64,000 nucleotides of DNA from Porites lobata (taxonomy: Eukaryota > Cnidaria > Anthozoa > Scleractinia > Poritidae): contig CALNXK010000007.1 of NCBI GenBank assembly GCA_942486035.1, positions 3,560,001 to 3,624,000 of the forward strand, given 5' to 3'. Shown here one piece after another: positions 32,788-43,946 of this stretch. A program made the translations under genes and the position numbers. The notes beneath the pieces are model-generated. The model made no database searches and had not been told where the DNA came from. It saw nothing but the letters and a program-made list of their open reading frames with translations. How positions within the stretch are numbered: position 1 is the stretch's first letter; each line of letters starts with the position of its first letter.

Positions 32788-33010
32788 CGGCGACAGCGGT
32801 CAAAACGTCGCTTTTTAATAAAACGTCCACTTGCATTCTTTCAAACTTTTTCGCGATTATTACAAGTTGCTTATTTTTTCAAATGTAGGCAAATTCATCG
32901 AGGAAAAAAGTTCGCCTTCGTTTGTTTACGTCCTCAGTAAAACGTGAAATTATGCATTTTCACGTCGTGGTTGTGTAGTAATGGCAAAGAAATGTTGATA
33001 AAACCAACTA
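32788..33010 (+). repeat. Dispersed repeat C, copy 1
   Basis: Contains acgacggcgacagcgg and, near its end, aaaacgtgaaattatgcatt followed by ttcacgtcgtggttgt. The same block recurs at about 45640-45845 (plus) and 46960-47160 (minus). Confidence 0.65.
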
Positions 33011-33295
33011 TAAGATACGCGTGCGAAGTTGTTAAATTAAACTTATTGACTGGCCGTACTGCGCTTCCCCGAATACGCAGATCATGGCGGGCCGTATTGT
33101 CCAGCACGTAGAGTATTTAGTTGTATTTTACGTGCTAAGAATGCCAGTGTATATTTGAAACAGAATCGCAAGATGTACGCATTTTATCCTTTTTTTGGTC
33201 ATCCTTGGAAATTTCTGAAGGCTCATTTTTCGATTATGAGCCCAAATTTCGGTGTCAAGCACGACTGACACGACACCCGAGTGAAAAATACATCA

Positions 33296-33387
33296 CAATT
33301 ATTCACCGAAGCGGAGGTGGCTAGTGGTGGAAATTTACTGAGGCCGCGTTAGCCACCACTAGCCACCGACACTGAGATGAATAATTG
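33296..33387. repeat. Fold-back unit (caattattcaccg ... gaataattg)
   Basis: ggtggctagtggtgg pairs with ccaccactagccacc, and the outer caattattca pairs with tgaataattg. Probably one end of a longer element reaching to about 34030, where a related end lies near gccaatcagagcgg. Confidence 0.65.
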
Positions 33388-34127
33388 TTTTAGTATGTAC
33401 TAAAACAGTGAGATAATTGAGCACAAAAATGATGATTTTTTAACTCATTTACTGTTGCCTGCAACGATTACAATTTTGGCGCGCAATGACCGAACGTCCG
33501 AGGTCGTCGCCTTTTCTGCCGACAAATAAAACTTTTGAAGGCATTTGTTTAGCTCTTGCAGGGAAATTTCCTCAAAAGGAGTTGTGAATTCTTTTGCTAT
33601 TTAAAATCATCCTGTAAAAAAGATTATTTAATTTAGTTTTGAACTTATTTATGAACAAGTCAACTAAAAAAAGTAACGCAAGACTTGAGCTTAATTTGCA
33701 TTTGTAAACAAAAAACTTTTTCGTCGGTTTTATCGATAAATTCATGTCAAAAAGACAAAGCTTTACCTGTTAAAACTTCCACCCCGAACTTCGTCACCTT
33801 CTTCGTGTATTTCGGGAACAGTTTGCTTGATTAGTTGTGAAATTTCTTTGTTTGTTTCGTCAGCAAACCGGGAAGGCATTTTGCTCCAAACTTATGCGAG
33901 TTTGGCGTCGCTCGCTCGGGGGAACTGGAGGTGAATCAGTGAATAGTGCAAGGATATTCACTGATTGAGTAGCCAATCAGAGCGGGCGAAAAAACACTAT
34001 CCATTGTTTTGGTATGTACTATTTCATAAGGGATATCATATCACAGACTGATAAAACATAAGCAAGCCCTGAATTTGCCCATGTGTCGACCTTTTTTATG
34101 AATGTTCTTTTTTTAACATTTCGTTGC
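33388..34127. other. No gene seen
   Basis: AT-rich interior probably belonging to the fold-back element that begins at 33296. Confidence 0.3.
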
Positions 34128-34142
34128 CGGGGGGGGGGGGGG
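34128..34142 (+). repeat. Poly-G run
   Basis: About 15 consecutive G residues. Confidence 0.9.
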
Positions 34143-34315
34143 CACTGCAAGGTTTCAACCTTAGAAGGGGGTGTCGGAATGGGGTTAACCGACTAGCGAC
34201 AAAGGGCGAAATTGTATTTATTCTAACCGTTAGCTCGAGGACGTAACCTCTTTAAATTTATGACTCATCAGATGGCCTAAGGGAAAGAATTTCCTTTTTT
34301 TGTTCTTGATACAGG

Positions 34316-35240
34316 TACATTGCTACAGCCAATATCAAAATCACAAAGTCACACCTTAAAGATGCTACCGACTTTATAAATTTTATCGAAAAGTCAAAGG
34401 TGAAAAAACCGAACGTTTCTTGCTTAGATTAATCCTCAAAGAAAATTCCTTCCCGTTTAATGTAAAGCACTATCAGTTCAAACCCACGGTACCGCGATGA
34501 GCACAAAGGCAGTAGTTTCCTTTCCAACATTTTCATGGCACATATTGAAACACAAAGTTTAAGCAAAACCATCTTTAAACCAACTGTTTGAAAACGCTAC
34601 CTAGATGACATCTTTTCCCTATGGGACATAAGTAAACGAGACATCGTAGCTTTCTTCGCGGAACAAGTAATTTTACATGCCCTCCTATGAAATTCGCGGC
34701 CGAAATATCTGAAAATGAGACATTCTTATTAGGAACGGTTGTATACAAAGGTACAACATTCAGCGAAAAAATGAGAAAAAGCTATCCTTGACGTAAAGAC
34801 GCATTTGAAACGGAAACCTTACGGTGTATACAATTTCACCTCTTATCACATACCAATTGTTAAAGCATCTGTTTGACAAACGAGAAGCCTTGAGAATCCT
34901 ACGAACAAACTCCTCTGAGGAAGTATTTCAGATTTCAAAAGCGCTTGATGGACAGAGGCTAGCCACACAATTTTGAAAGAAAAATTGCTATCAGAAGTAA
35001 AACTCACAGAAAGGAGGGCAGCGCTCCTGAAATAAGACAACCAGGAAGAAAAATACTGAAATATTGCCTTTCGTGACATAATACCAGCCCTTAGTGTCTA
35101 TAAAAAAGAAGCTTTAATGAAAAAGTGGAATCTAATACAAAACCAACCACTACCTTGCCAAAATTTTAAGAACCACCTAAAGTGCTATTTCTTTGAGCAA
35201 GGAAAATTATGGCAAAGGACATGCTTGTTAGAACCAAAAC
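34316..35240 (+). pseudogene. Second Penelope-like reverse transcriptase, heavily broken
   Basis: Plus-strand fragments in shifting frames read as another Penelope-like lineage. KRYLDDIFSLWDISKRDIVA (34592-34650) holds the YxDD catalytic motif at 34598-34609, directly after an in-frame TGA. Next come MKFAAEISENETFLLGTVVY, then thumb-region traces up to about 35000, and a last weak block (KPTTTLPKF...) near 35140-35170. Several stops and frame changes are visible. The sequence differs from the copy at 5.7-7.9 kb, so two separate lineages have inserted. The nuclease end is cut off by the MITE at 35273. Confidence 0.7.
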
Positions 35241-35272
35241 ATAAGAGGGATAGATGTGCAGCCTGTCACCCC

Positions 35273-35780
35273 TAGCCTCCCACGCAGGCATTTTTAGGGG
35301 AACTCGTATTTCTTCCCTCCCCACAAACGCCTGCTCAACAGAGGACAACATTCCTTTCCCACGCTTAGCCAATCACGTTGTACTTTCCAAATTCTGGAAA
35401 GTTGACCTTGACCGCAGGGTAACCCGATAATCACGCGATCTGCATGAACCTTCATGACCTCTAATAAATGTTAGTCTCAGAGCGGCAAAAGTAAGATTTA
35501 CTCAGTCAGATTTTAGAATTCTCTGTGCACTGCATAACCTTAGCGAACGAAAGAAAAGAAGGAAAAAGGTAACTCTCGGGTCACGTTCTGGGTCACGTTT
35601 TTTCACTATCACGAGCTTATGAGTCATGTTTAGCCTGTCAACACTTTATTTAAAAACCGTTGATTGGTCACTTACCACGTGAATGTAACAATGGGAAAGG
35701 AATGTTGTCCTCTGTTGAGCAGGCGTTTGTGGGGAGGGAAGAAATACGAGCTCCCCTAAAAACACCTGCGTGGGAGGCTA
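35273..35780. mobile_element. 508-bp MITE, TAGCCTCC...GGAGGCTA, perfect 9-bp duplication
   Basis: TGTCACCCC flanks both sides (35264-35272 and 35781-35789). The arms of about 130 bp pair: tagcctcccacgcagg with cctgcgtgggaggcta, then gaacaacattcc-type sequence with its complement. No coding capacity. Confidence 0.85.
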
Positions 35781-35789
35781 TGTCACCCC

Positions 35790-36530
35790 TTGCAGTTTTT
35801 CACTATCCATCAATTAATTACTTAATTACTTTTTACTATGCCCTGTAGTCGACAGGGAAACCAAGTTCGCATTTACAATAAAAGCTTTGGTGATGTTATC
35901 AGTACTAGATTCATTTAATGGCAAACAATGATGAAATAAACGATCATGTTGCGTAAAAAAACGAGAGTTAATGCACGGTTTAGGCACAATCAAATGATGC
36001 ATTCTTGCAAGTTTTACTCTTTCCTTAGGGATCAAAGTCTTGAAAAGTGGGTGAAATACATAAAAAATATTAATAATCAACAAGCGTTTTTACTTATTAA
36101 CTGAGATTTTCCGACAACCGGCGAAAATCGAAAAGTTTAACCGACTACCAACAAAATTACTGAACTTTAACCGACAACCGACAAGTGGACCCCCCATTCA
36201 GACCCTCTCAGAAGGGTTCGCCAACCTTTGACAAAATATTAAAGCGAGTTGGAATAATCGCGATAAACAATAAAAGAACGCGAATACATCTTCAAGCGAC
36301 GTTTTCACCGCTATAGCAGTCCTGGTATCTTCAATTCCCTGACTTGAGGCATTGACTGGTGGCGAAACAAAAATTGGTCCGGTCACCGTACTAAAACCTT
36401 CCGCAGTCTTTGCTGAAAGTCCCTACTTATTACTTGTAATAAATTAATACAGCTATGCCTAGGAGTCTCCTGCCTCCTCACCCCTCCTTCCCCCGAACAA
36501 AGTTGAAGTTCATACACTTAAAAAAAAATA
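35790..36530. other. Repeat fragments, no gene
   Basis: tttaaccgacaaccgacaag-like motifs at 36095-36190 echo the short ggttaaccgactagcgac block at 34183-34200. 36210-36400 resembles part of dispersed repeat C. Confidence 0.4.
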
Positions 36531-37149
36531 TTTCAAAAGTTTTTGGCCAGTAACGCCCAACACTGTTCGGGGGAGTGGGGGTAAAGGTATGATTAAGTGT
36601 CTAAGTGTGAATAAGTGTCCCAGATGTTTTGATCACGACTGTTGATTGTGTAAAGTAGCCCTGTTAGAAGAATGAAGCGTTCAACTTACTTTTGTTGTAC
36701 TAATAATATTTACATATGATTATAAAATCCAGAACTAACAAACATAACTAATAATCATTTTCTACTATTTTCTGTGGGAAGCCTAATCAATGCTGCGATA
36801 GTCTAGGGTCTGGCTTGAAGAAACAAAACCTATTTTTGAATGAATGATGATCATCGCTGTTATACGCAACCCACGCAACTGCGAAAAGAAAGCTAACTCT
36901 AGCTTCCCACAGAAAATCGTAGAAAATGATTATTAGTTATGTATACTAGTTCTGGATTTTATAATGTAAATATTATTAGTACAACAAAAGTAAGTTGAAC
37001 GATTCATTTTTTTAACAGGGCTACTTTGCACAATCGACAGTCCCGATCAAAACGTTTGGGACACTTATTCACACTCAGACACTTAATCATACCTTTACCT
37101 TTATTCCCATCCCCCAGACAGTGTTGGTCGTTACTGGCCAAAAACGTTT
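36531..37149. mobile_element. Fold-back element with about 250-bp arms and a SINE tail in its loop
   Basis: 36531-36790 (tttttggccagtaacgccca...) and 36895-37149 are inverted copies. The loop contains, at 36834-36893, the complement of the SINE tail (gatgatcatcgctgttatac). The same tail in direct sense follows at once at 37150, and again in the SINE at 37400. Confidence 0.75.
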
Positions 37150-37260
37150 GAAGGCTTTCTTTTCGGAACTGCGTGGGTTGCGTATAACAGCGATGATCAT
37201 CATTTATTTCATTTTTCACTCCGCAGTTCACATATATATGATTTTCATATATTCATAATT
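37150..37260 (+). repeat. SINE tail fragment
   Basis: gcgatgatcatcatttattt and ctccgcagttcacatatata match the tail of the SINE at 37400-37508. The tRNA-like head is missing. Confidence 0.7.
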
Positions 37261-37317
37261 TCATCATCATCCTTTCACGGGTTTAAAACGAACCAATTCT
37301 ACGACCTGCTCCCAGTT

Positions 37318-37508
37318 GGCATGTTAGCTAAATTGGTTGAGCGCTTCACCGGTATCGCAGAGGTCAAGGGTTCGAATTCCGTACAAGCCTGAATTTTTTT
37401 CAGGCTTTTCTTTTCGCAACTGCGTAGGTTGCGTATGACTGCGATGATCATCGTTCATTTAATTCCTCACTCCGCAGTTCACATATGTATGATTTTCATA
37501 TATTCATA
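37318..37508 (+). mobile_element. tRNA-headed SINE
   Basis: A tRNA-like head has a box-A-like ttagctaaattgg (37324-37336) and a box-B-like ggttcgaattcc (37369-37380). Then follow a caggctttt hairpin and the tail gcgatgatcatcgttcattt ... cgcagttcacatatgtatga. The head does not fold into a good tRNA (no clean acceptor pairing, one extra base in box B), so it is a SINE and not a tRNA gene. Confidence 0.75.
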
Positions 37509-37948
37509 CCTTCAAAACCTATTTTCTTACCATTTATGTCATTTCTGCTGGCCAAAACGTTCCCATCCTTGGCTTCCGTCTCAAGCGACACCCAACATGC
37601 CCAATACACTACGAATAACAGCAAGACAATAGAGCGACAGTGTATTGATGATTTCGTCTTCTTCATCTTTATCTACCAACAAAAAACGCTTTTTTAAGTA
37701 AGTGTTATCGGCCTGAAGAGTGGGGTTATGTGAATTATTCCACTGCTTACCAAAAATAACGACAACAACATAAAACACAAGAACACAGTGCGGCAAAAGT
37801 AAGATTTGCTCAGTCAAAGTTTCATGTCCAAACACAGCGACGAGAAAGAAAAGAGGGAAAACGTTGTTCAAACAAATTCCAAGGCCACGAGCTTATTAAT
37901 TTTTTATTTTTAAGTTAGTAAATCAGGCTTTTTTCCTAACCTAGTTGG
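37509..37948. other. No gene seen
   Basis: Overlapping frames on both strands (37485-37697 and 37871-37581) have no recognisable content. Confidence 0.3.
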
Positions 37949-37957
37949 AAGCAATCC

Positions 37958-38069
37958 TAGCCTGAGTATCAGGCCTTCCTAAGGGGCTAAGGGAGAGGAG
38001 ATTTTAGAGTTTTTTTTTTTGGTCTCCATCTTTCCCCTTTTCACCCAGAAACGCCTGATACTCAGGTTA
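37958..38069. mobile_element. 112-bp MITE, TAGCCTGAG...CTCAGGTTA, perfect 9-bp duplication
   Basis: AAGCAATCC at 37949-37957 and 38070-38078. The ends tagcctgagtatcaggc and gcctgatactcaggtta pair over 17 bp with one mismatch. Confidence 0.85.
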
Positions 38070-39404
38070 AAGCAATCCAAGAACATCTTTCCCTCTAAGC
38101 CGATAAATTTAAATATTTCTTTTGATTTTTCTTTTATTTATGGAACATTTGGAAATGAACGAATGGTTTCTCAAACAGTATCGTCAAAACAAAATGAATG
38201 CGGGACGATTAGTTTGTTCCAGACATGACAAACATGCCAGAACAACGGCGGACTACTCATAGTCTACTGCGTGGCGGGCGCTTATATTTTTCTCCTCCTC
38301 TCGTCTCGCGCGCTTTGCTCAAAATCCCGCGTTAGCCTCGCTTGGCTTATAAATAAACCGCATGTTATACAGGCTAAGGAATGAAGAAAGATTACCACAA
38401 AACGCAAAGAGGTCAATTATATGTCTTCATGGAGTACACGAGTTTGGGATGACTGGTTAAAGAACGGAACGCCTTACCGTGAAAGCGGCACTTTCGTGAC
38501 GCTGTTTAATTTCGAGCTGTCGTTTTGGCTGTGGAAATCGATGAACCACCAACATCCAAAAACCGTGAATGTGGCGCAAAAGAAACGCAGCTCAGTTTAA
38601 TTTTAGTAATTGCAGCGTCGCGTTTAATATTTCCAATAAACATATGTAAATTTGTTCTTTAAAAGTTTCAGGAGGGTGACAAATCCACTCGCATATCAAC
38701 AAGACGCAGTAAACTAGCGCGACAAATTCTTTCTTCTATCGCGGTGAACTTAACGTCGACGAAGGTAAGCACGTTTTAGCTTGTTTTTAAACTAGTAAAC
38801 TTGTTTTTAAACCAGTAGGTCCCACCGTCCACGCATGGTTTATACGTTTCAAGCTTCTCTCCTCCGCAGAGGCTCCCGCTGGTTATCCCAATAAAAACAG
38901 CAGCAATCGAAAAAAGAAAGCGCGCGGGGAACGGTGGGAAGAAGGAAAAAGCGTGCCCCGTGCGCTTTATTTTTCTTTCTCCCAGTCTCCCCTCGGCTGC
39001 GACACAAAACGGCCTCTGCAGAGGATCGAGGAGAGAGTTTTTCAAGTGACAACGGTTTTTCAATCAGGTACTATCGCTGCGATCACTAAGGTAGAACGTT
39101 TTCTTTCTCGATAGTAATACGAGCACCTTAGTTCACTCTCACGCAGTTCGAGTAAGACGAGTAAGGCATAAGCCCAAAAAAGGGTGCCCTTTCATAATCG
39201 ATACGGTTCCTTTTAGTAGAGGAGATATATTTAATTTAGTTTATAGATAATGACGGACACATAATGACGGCATGTTGTGCTTTTTCGCACGGGGCTTTTA
39301 CTTGAAACCTTTAACACGCTCTTTTGTTCGACTTGCTCACAGTAATCGCCACTTTTAATTCAGTCTCAAGCGTGTCCTCTGAAAAAAAAAAAAAAAGAAT
39401 AGAG
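38070..39404. other. Repeat fragments, no gene
   Basis: 38236-38379 carries ends like those of the 4524 and 14496 MITEs (ggactactcatagtcta; tatacaggcta). 38860-39030 holds an inverted ctctcctccgcagaggc / gcctctgcagaggatcgagg pair. A run of about 15 A lies at 39380-39395. Confidence 0.45.
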
Positions 39405-39671
39405 CGGTTCATCCCGGTGGAAGTTTTCCTGAAAAAAAGCAATACCTTTTGAGCAGTATTACCTGTTTCCCGTTTTTACCGAAACGGCCGAGATTTTCTG
39501 TACCGTTTGTTTGGATTACTAGCGCCAGGCTTCATCTCGAGAGAAAGCAAAAACTGGTATTTTGTAAATGGCACAACTCAATCCCGTTCCTGTTTTCGGT
39601 GCCAAAGAAAATACCAGTACCATTTGACGGAAGTTTTCACCGAAATTTCCCTACAAATAGTAAGCGCTCAG
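39405..39671 (+). repeat. Dispersed MITE D, truncated copy
   Basis: Matches 43668-43946 along its length (ggtattttgtaaatgg, actcaatcccgttcctgttt) and ends tacaaatagtaagcgct. The left terminal part is missing. Confidence 0.8.
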
Positions 39672-40189
39672 GCAAGATGGCAAGCGTGCTAAAGTGTGCC
39701 AAAATACTTATTTTGTTTTAAAGTGGAAGCGTGTCGTGCGCGTGCTTTTGGTACACCTTTGGCATCCAAAAATCCTGTGGAGGGTCGCATACACTCTTTT
39801 TTTGCTATAAGAATAAATTTTATAACAATACCGGGGCTGAAATTTGCGAAATCTTAAGAATACTTTAAGAGTAAACTCTAGGCTGAGATTTTGAAAAGGA
39901 TATAATTTCTTTTGGTGAAAATCTGTAAATACAATACAAATATACCTTTTCAATTTATTCCTTCCTCTAAACGGCAAAAGTAGCTAACTATATTTAACAA
40001 AACTGTAATTGATACCTTAATATATTCTAAAACGGAAATGTCATAAGCTATTATTAAGAATAATACAAGAATATTTAAAGCCAAAAATCGGCGGAAAAAT
40101 AAGAATATTCAGCCTGGCCCGGGAAAACAACATTCTTATAAAAAAAAAGAGTGTATAACGTTGCGTATTTCTAGAAATGATCAAAAAGT
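39672..40189. other. No gene seen
   Basis: AT-rich, with short A/T runs. Confidence 0.3.
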
Positions 40190-40258
40190 CTTCATAGCTC
40201 AATTGGTTAGAGCACTGCTGCGCGAACGCAGAGGCCAAGGGTTCCAATCCCGTTGAAG
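40190..40258 (+). repeat. tRNA-like SINE head
   Basis: cttcatagctcaattggtta (box A) and gggttccaatccc (box B), with cttca/tgaag closing ends. A helix ctgc...gcag lies where the anticodon arm would be, but position 33 is not T and the arm has a mismatch, so it is not a functional tRNA. Confidence 0.65.
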
Positions 40259-42091
40259 TGCTGAAATTGTTTTCGGATTAATTTGCAATTGCTTAAATAG
40301 CAATTACCACCGCGACGATCAAATCTTCATTTAAAAAATTTTGATGACATACAAGCTTTATACGTCTGGCTGCAACTTAGGCTATAGGACAAGGCTGTGT
40401 TCCACATGACGTCACCAAAATTCAAACTAAGAAACTATCCATTCTTCTGAGTGCTAATTTCTTGAGGTGCAGCACCTAAAAGCCTTTATTTACAAAAATT
40501 TTACGTTCTAAAGGGTTCTTCGTTTTGCGATAGAAGACGCTTGAATTTTCTGGCTTTTTGTATCTATATATTTTTGATGGCGTGACAGTGAAAACACAGA
40601 ATTGTGCTACGTTGCTTTGCGACTCCACCCAGCCAAAATATATGGCATCTCAAGATTTGATTAGGCTTTACTAACTACAGAGAAACCTCTAAGTGTGACC
40701 ACGACTGGTACACGACCGGCCCCAATAATCGAACAAGAATCCAAAATACCAAAAAGACTGTTCAGCCAAAGCCTTTTAGTTGAAATCTCTCGTGAACTAC
40801 CACCTCCTTTAGGCGACAGCAACTACTTTTGGAGGGAAAAGTTTTTTTCCATTGATTCAAGCTCTTAAGTGCGACCAGTTAAAGGCCTGCGCGCTTGTGT
40901 CCTTGTTTTGAAACACTTTTTCTCAAATTAAGTGTTTTGATCAGCCAGAGTGTTCGCTTTTTTTACCCTTAGCCGAAGCGTGACTCTACACAGACTAGAG
41001 ACGACAATTTTCAACTTCGCGAAATCATTTTTCCGGAGTAAAGGGCGCACAAAGGCTTTTGGGTGAACATGGGCCTTCAACTCAGGGTCTGCTTTATGTT
41101 CCCTGTATGTACCAGTTTTAACTTAATTTTTATTTATGTATTTTTATCAGCGATTTTACTCTTTTTTTTCGATTTTTTCTATCACAGATTCATTTTTAAT
41201 TATAAATTTTAATTAGTTTGACTCAAAAGCGCTTTTGATCATTTATTTCTTAAAAGGCGCTATAGTAAATTTATAAATTATTTTATTTTTTTTTTTTTTA
41301 CCAGGCCAATCAAAGAATATGAAAATCTATAAGAAACGGAACTACGAAAATCATACCTTAGAAATTGCATTCAATAAATTGTCTTACAAAAAGTCGATCG
41401 CGACCTTCCCGTGGTAAAAGACCCCTTGTGGTTAGCATGAGTAGCTAGTCTCGTAAGGGGCTCCCGACCAGAAATTTAAAAATTACAGGATACATCGTTA
41501 AATCTGTTTTCTGCTAACCCCTTTGGCACCCTCATGAAAGCTTGCTTAAAAAGCAAATCATTCCAGTTTTTAAATTCTTTTTGTCTGCAATTTGATGATT
41601 GATGAAAACTGAGAGAACATTATCCAAGACGGTGCTTTCGAACAAAAGAAAAAGAAACCCCTTTTTAAAATTTAAACCCGCCCAGGTTAGCGCTGAATCG
41701 GCTTTCCAACATCTGGGTCGTGTGAAGTACTGATTCAAGCACACATCGCTGAAGTAACATTAACTTTCCATCACAGTCAGAATACAACTTAACGACTACT
41801 TAAAAAGGTTATGTCTTTGCTTCGGAAGGAAGCTAGATCCACTGTCGCATTTGCCAGCTTATACTTAATAAGAATTAATGGTAAAACATTCGAAATTTAA
41901 AAAAAATACTTTAACAGTCGAAAAGTGCTAAGTAAAATAGTCACGTTAAAATGAAAGAAAGGAAGCTTACCAAATGTTCAAACGTTTCTCCTTGACGGTC
42001 TTCACCTCTTGGTCTGCGATGGAATGGAGCTTAACAATTGCATAGTCCTTTTTATAGCCGGTACTAGAGAATTAACGTGACTGGTTTTCTA
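40259..42091. other. No gene identified
   Basis: 40680-40880 has weak similarity to the CGACCACC MITEs (aaacctctaagtgtgaccac). The rest is AT-rich sequence with nothing I can name. Confidence 0.35.
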
Positions 42092-42100
42092 ACCTCACTG

Positions 42101-42145
42101 TAGGCTGCGAGCAAGCTCTCCCCAGGAGAGCTTGCTCGCATTGTG
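42101..42145. mobile_element. 45-bp micro-element: two transposon ends back to back, 9-bp duplication
   Basis: ACCTCACTG at 42092-42100 and 42146-42154. Between them lies a near-perfect hairpin of tgcgagcaagctctcc, three bases and its exact complement (42106-42140). The end TAGGCTGCGAGCAAGC matches the ends of the 2.1-kb element at 30666-32770. Confidence 0.8.
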
Positions 42146-42154
42146 ACCTCACTG

Positions 42155-42696
42155 GTATCTAATGACCTTAAAATTGACCGCAGTTGAATTATTAACTCTA
42201 TAACTAGGCTTTTATTTTCGCGTATTCGATAACAGAGCAATTGTGACAAACTAAAAAACAATCTGTATTGCAAGGTATTATGAGAATGAAAGAAAAGTGA
42301 TGAAGTTTCAAATTTGTCAAGAAAGTTGGATTAGCTGGAAAGCTAATCAAATGGATGGTTTGCCGGTGTCCGATCAGGGTGTCCGATATGTTTATTCAAG
42401 GTGTCCTGCTAATTATGACGGGTGCATCTCTTTCTTCCAGTCTTTACTTCAAATCGCATTCAAACTGGGTGTTTGTTCAATAATGAAAGTTGTTTGTGTA
42501 ACCTTGCATGTGGTAGTCATTCTAGTCACACGCTATTGTCTAGGTGATCGTATTTTCTCTTATTCGTTTTGGAAATTATACGCTATCTATTGTCAGAACA
42601 ACAAATGAATTAAATTTCCTTCTTTTTGATGAAGCAACATGCTTCATGTAAAGATTATTTTCGTAAAATTTTGAGATGCAGAGGTTGAGCCTAGGC
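42155..42696. other. No gene identified
   Basis: A 103-codon plus frame (42297-42608) has no recognisable content and a Cys-rich, low-quality look. I would not call it a gene. Confidence 0.3.
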
Positions 42697-43161
42697 TGGC
42701 ACTTTCCATTCTATTGTCTCACGACTTTATCATATTTTCTCTCAGTTGCGATCGTACTGACCGTACTGGGTGATAAGCTGGGACAGAGATAAGCTGGGAC
42801 CAGATTATTAATGCACTTGTACATTTAATTAGCCTTTTGTTTAGCCCTTCTAACCAATAAATTGTCTCATCCAAGCGAGCTAAGAAGAAATCTGGAACTA
42901 TAGTATCATAGCTAGATTTGGTGATAACTCTGATAGCACGATTTTGCAGTTTTTGAAGTTTCTCACTAACATTTAAATTGAAAAAACCAAGCAGTTCTCG
43001 CAATGTCCACAAGCAGTTCATGCTTGTACGTGAATTATTGTTCTTGAGTGAATTGACCACAACATTCATTTACACTGAAAATTCAGGCTGCACTTTCCAT
43101 TCTATTGTCTCATGACTTTATCATATTTTCTCTCAGTCGCGATCGTAATGACCGTACTGGA
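42697..43161. repeat. Direct repeats of about 72 bp flanking a LINE fragment
   Basis: ggcactttccattctattgt...gaccgtactgg at 42697-42770 recurs at 43090-43161 with only a few changes. The LINE fragment lies between them. Confidence 0.75.
42780..43069 (-). pseudogene. CR1/L2-like LINE, 3' coding fragment
   Basis: On the minus strand, residues SEKLQKLQNRAIRVITKSSY match the LQNRAxRxxxxxxxY region that follows the RT domain in CR1/L2/Jockey-type LINEs, also seen in the copy at 44568-45194. The next residues (LARLDETIYWLEGLNKRLIK) follow the same family pattern. The fragment is about 80 residues long, without RT motifs, and has diverged from the other copy. It is a dead 5'-truncated or decayed remnant. 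Confidence 0.6.
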
Positions 43162-43618
43162 TGCATTTATTGATTCAGAGTTGTACGAAAGTAGCGGTTG
43201 ACCGGTGTGTCACTAAAACTGATGTGCCCAACGTTAATGAAAACAAGCAAACAAACAAAAATTAGAAATGAATCACAAGAAAAAATTAAACAGACTGGTA
43301 ATAAGTTATAACTGAAAAAGACACCATCGCTACAAGTCACACTTTGCATATTTTTTTCAAAATATTAACATTTCAAACTGCTCAAGACTCACAAAGCCAT
43401 GTGACTGCTGAAATACAATAGGGAGCTTAAGAAAGGCCTCGGGGGTCTCTATGAATTTGTGCTACGTCTTTTAAAAGGCTTATATCTAGTTTTTTTTAGA
43501 GGCGATTTGGATAAAATTTTACAGAGACATCTTGAAATGATGAAAGTCTATCTGTCAGATCGGGCTTTACACGGACACGTGATGCTTGGCCACAGTTTAA
43601 CAAATTGGGAAATCGTGG
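43162..43618. other. No gene seen
   Basis: Sequence up to the MITE at 43619. A plus-strand frame beginning at 43459 runs into that MITE and is not a gene. Confidence 0.3.
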
Positions 43619-43946
43619 AGCGCTTACTATTTGTATGGAAAACCCGGAAATTCCGGAAAGAATTCATATGCAACGGTTCATCGCGGTGGAAATTTTTTCG
43701 GGAAAAAAGTAATGCCTTTCGAGGTATTACCTTTTTCCCGTTTTTACCGAAAGAACCAAAATTTCCTGTACCTTTTTTTTTTTGGATTACCAGGGCCAGG
43801 CTCCAAGTCGAGAGAAAGCGAAAAATTTACCGGTATTTTGTAAATGGTACAACTCAATCCCGTTCCTGTTTTCTGTGCCACAAAAAAATACCAGTGATAT
43901 TTGACGGAAATTTTTCACCGAAATTTCCGTACAAATGGTAAGCGCT
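43619..43946. mobile_element. Dispersed MITE D, full-length copy
   Basis: The ends agcgcttactatttgtatgg and tacaaatggtaagcgct are inverted copies, and the 328-bp body matches the truncated copy at 39405-39671. No clear target duplication. Confidence 0.8.

Noticed and set aside
37318..37392. tRNA gene
   Set aside because: A and B boxes are present, but the acceptor and anticodon arms do not pair well, box B has an extra base, and the sequence leads into a SINE tail also found twice nearby.
40190..40258. tRNA gene
   Set aside because: The fold is partial, position 33 is not T, and the anticodon stem has a mismatch. It is better explained as a SINE head.
42297..42608. A 103-codon plus-strand frame beside the micro-element
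   Set aside because: No homology that I recognise and no supporting signals.
43459..43941. A 160-codon plus-strand frame
   Set aside because: Most of it lies on the 43619-43946 MITE, which has a second copy at 39405-39671 with frames that do not match.
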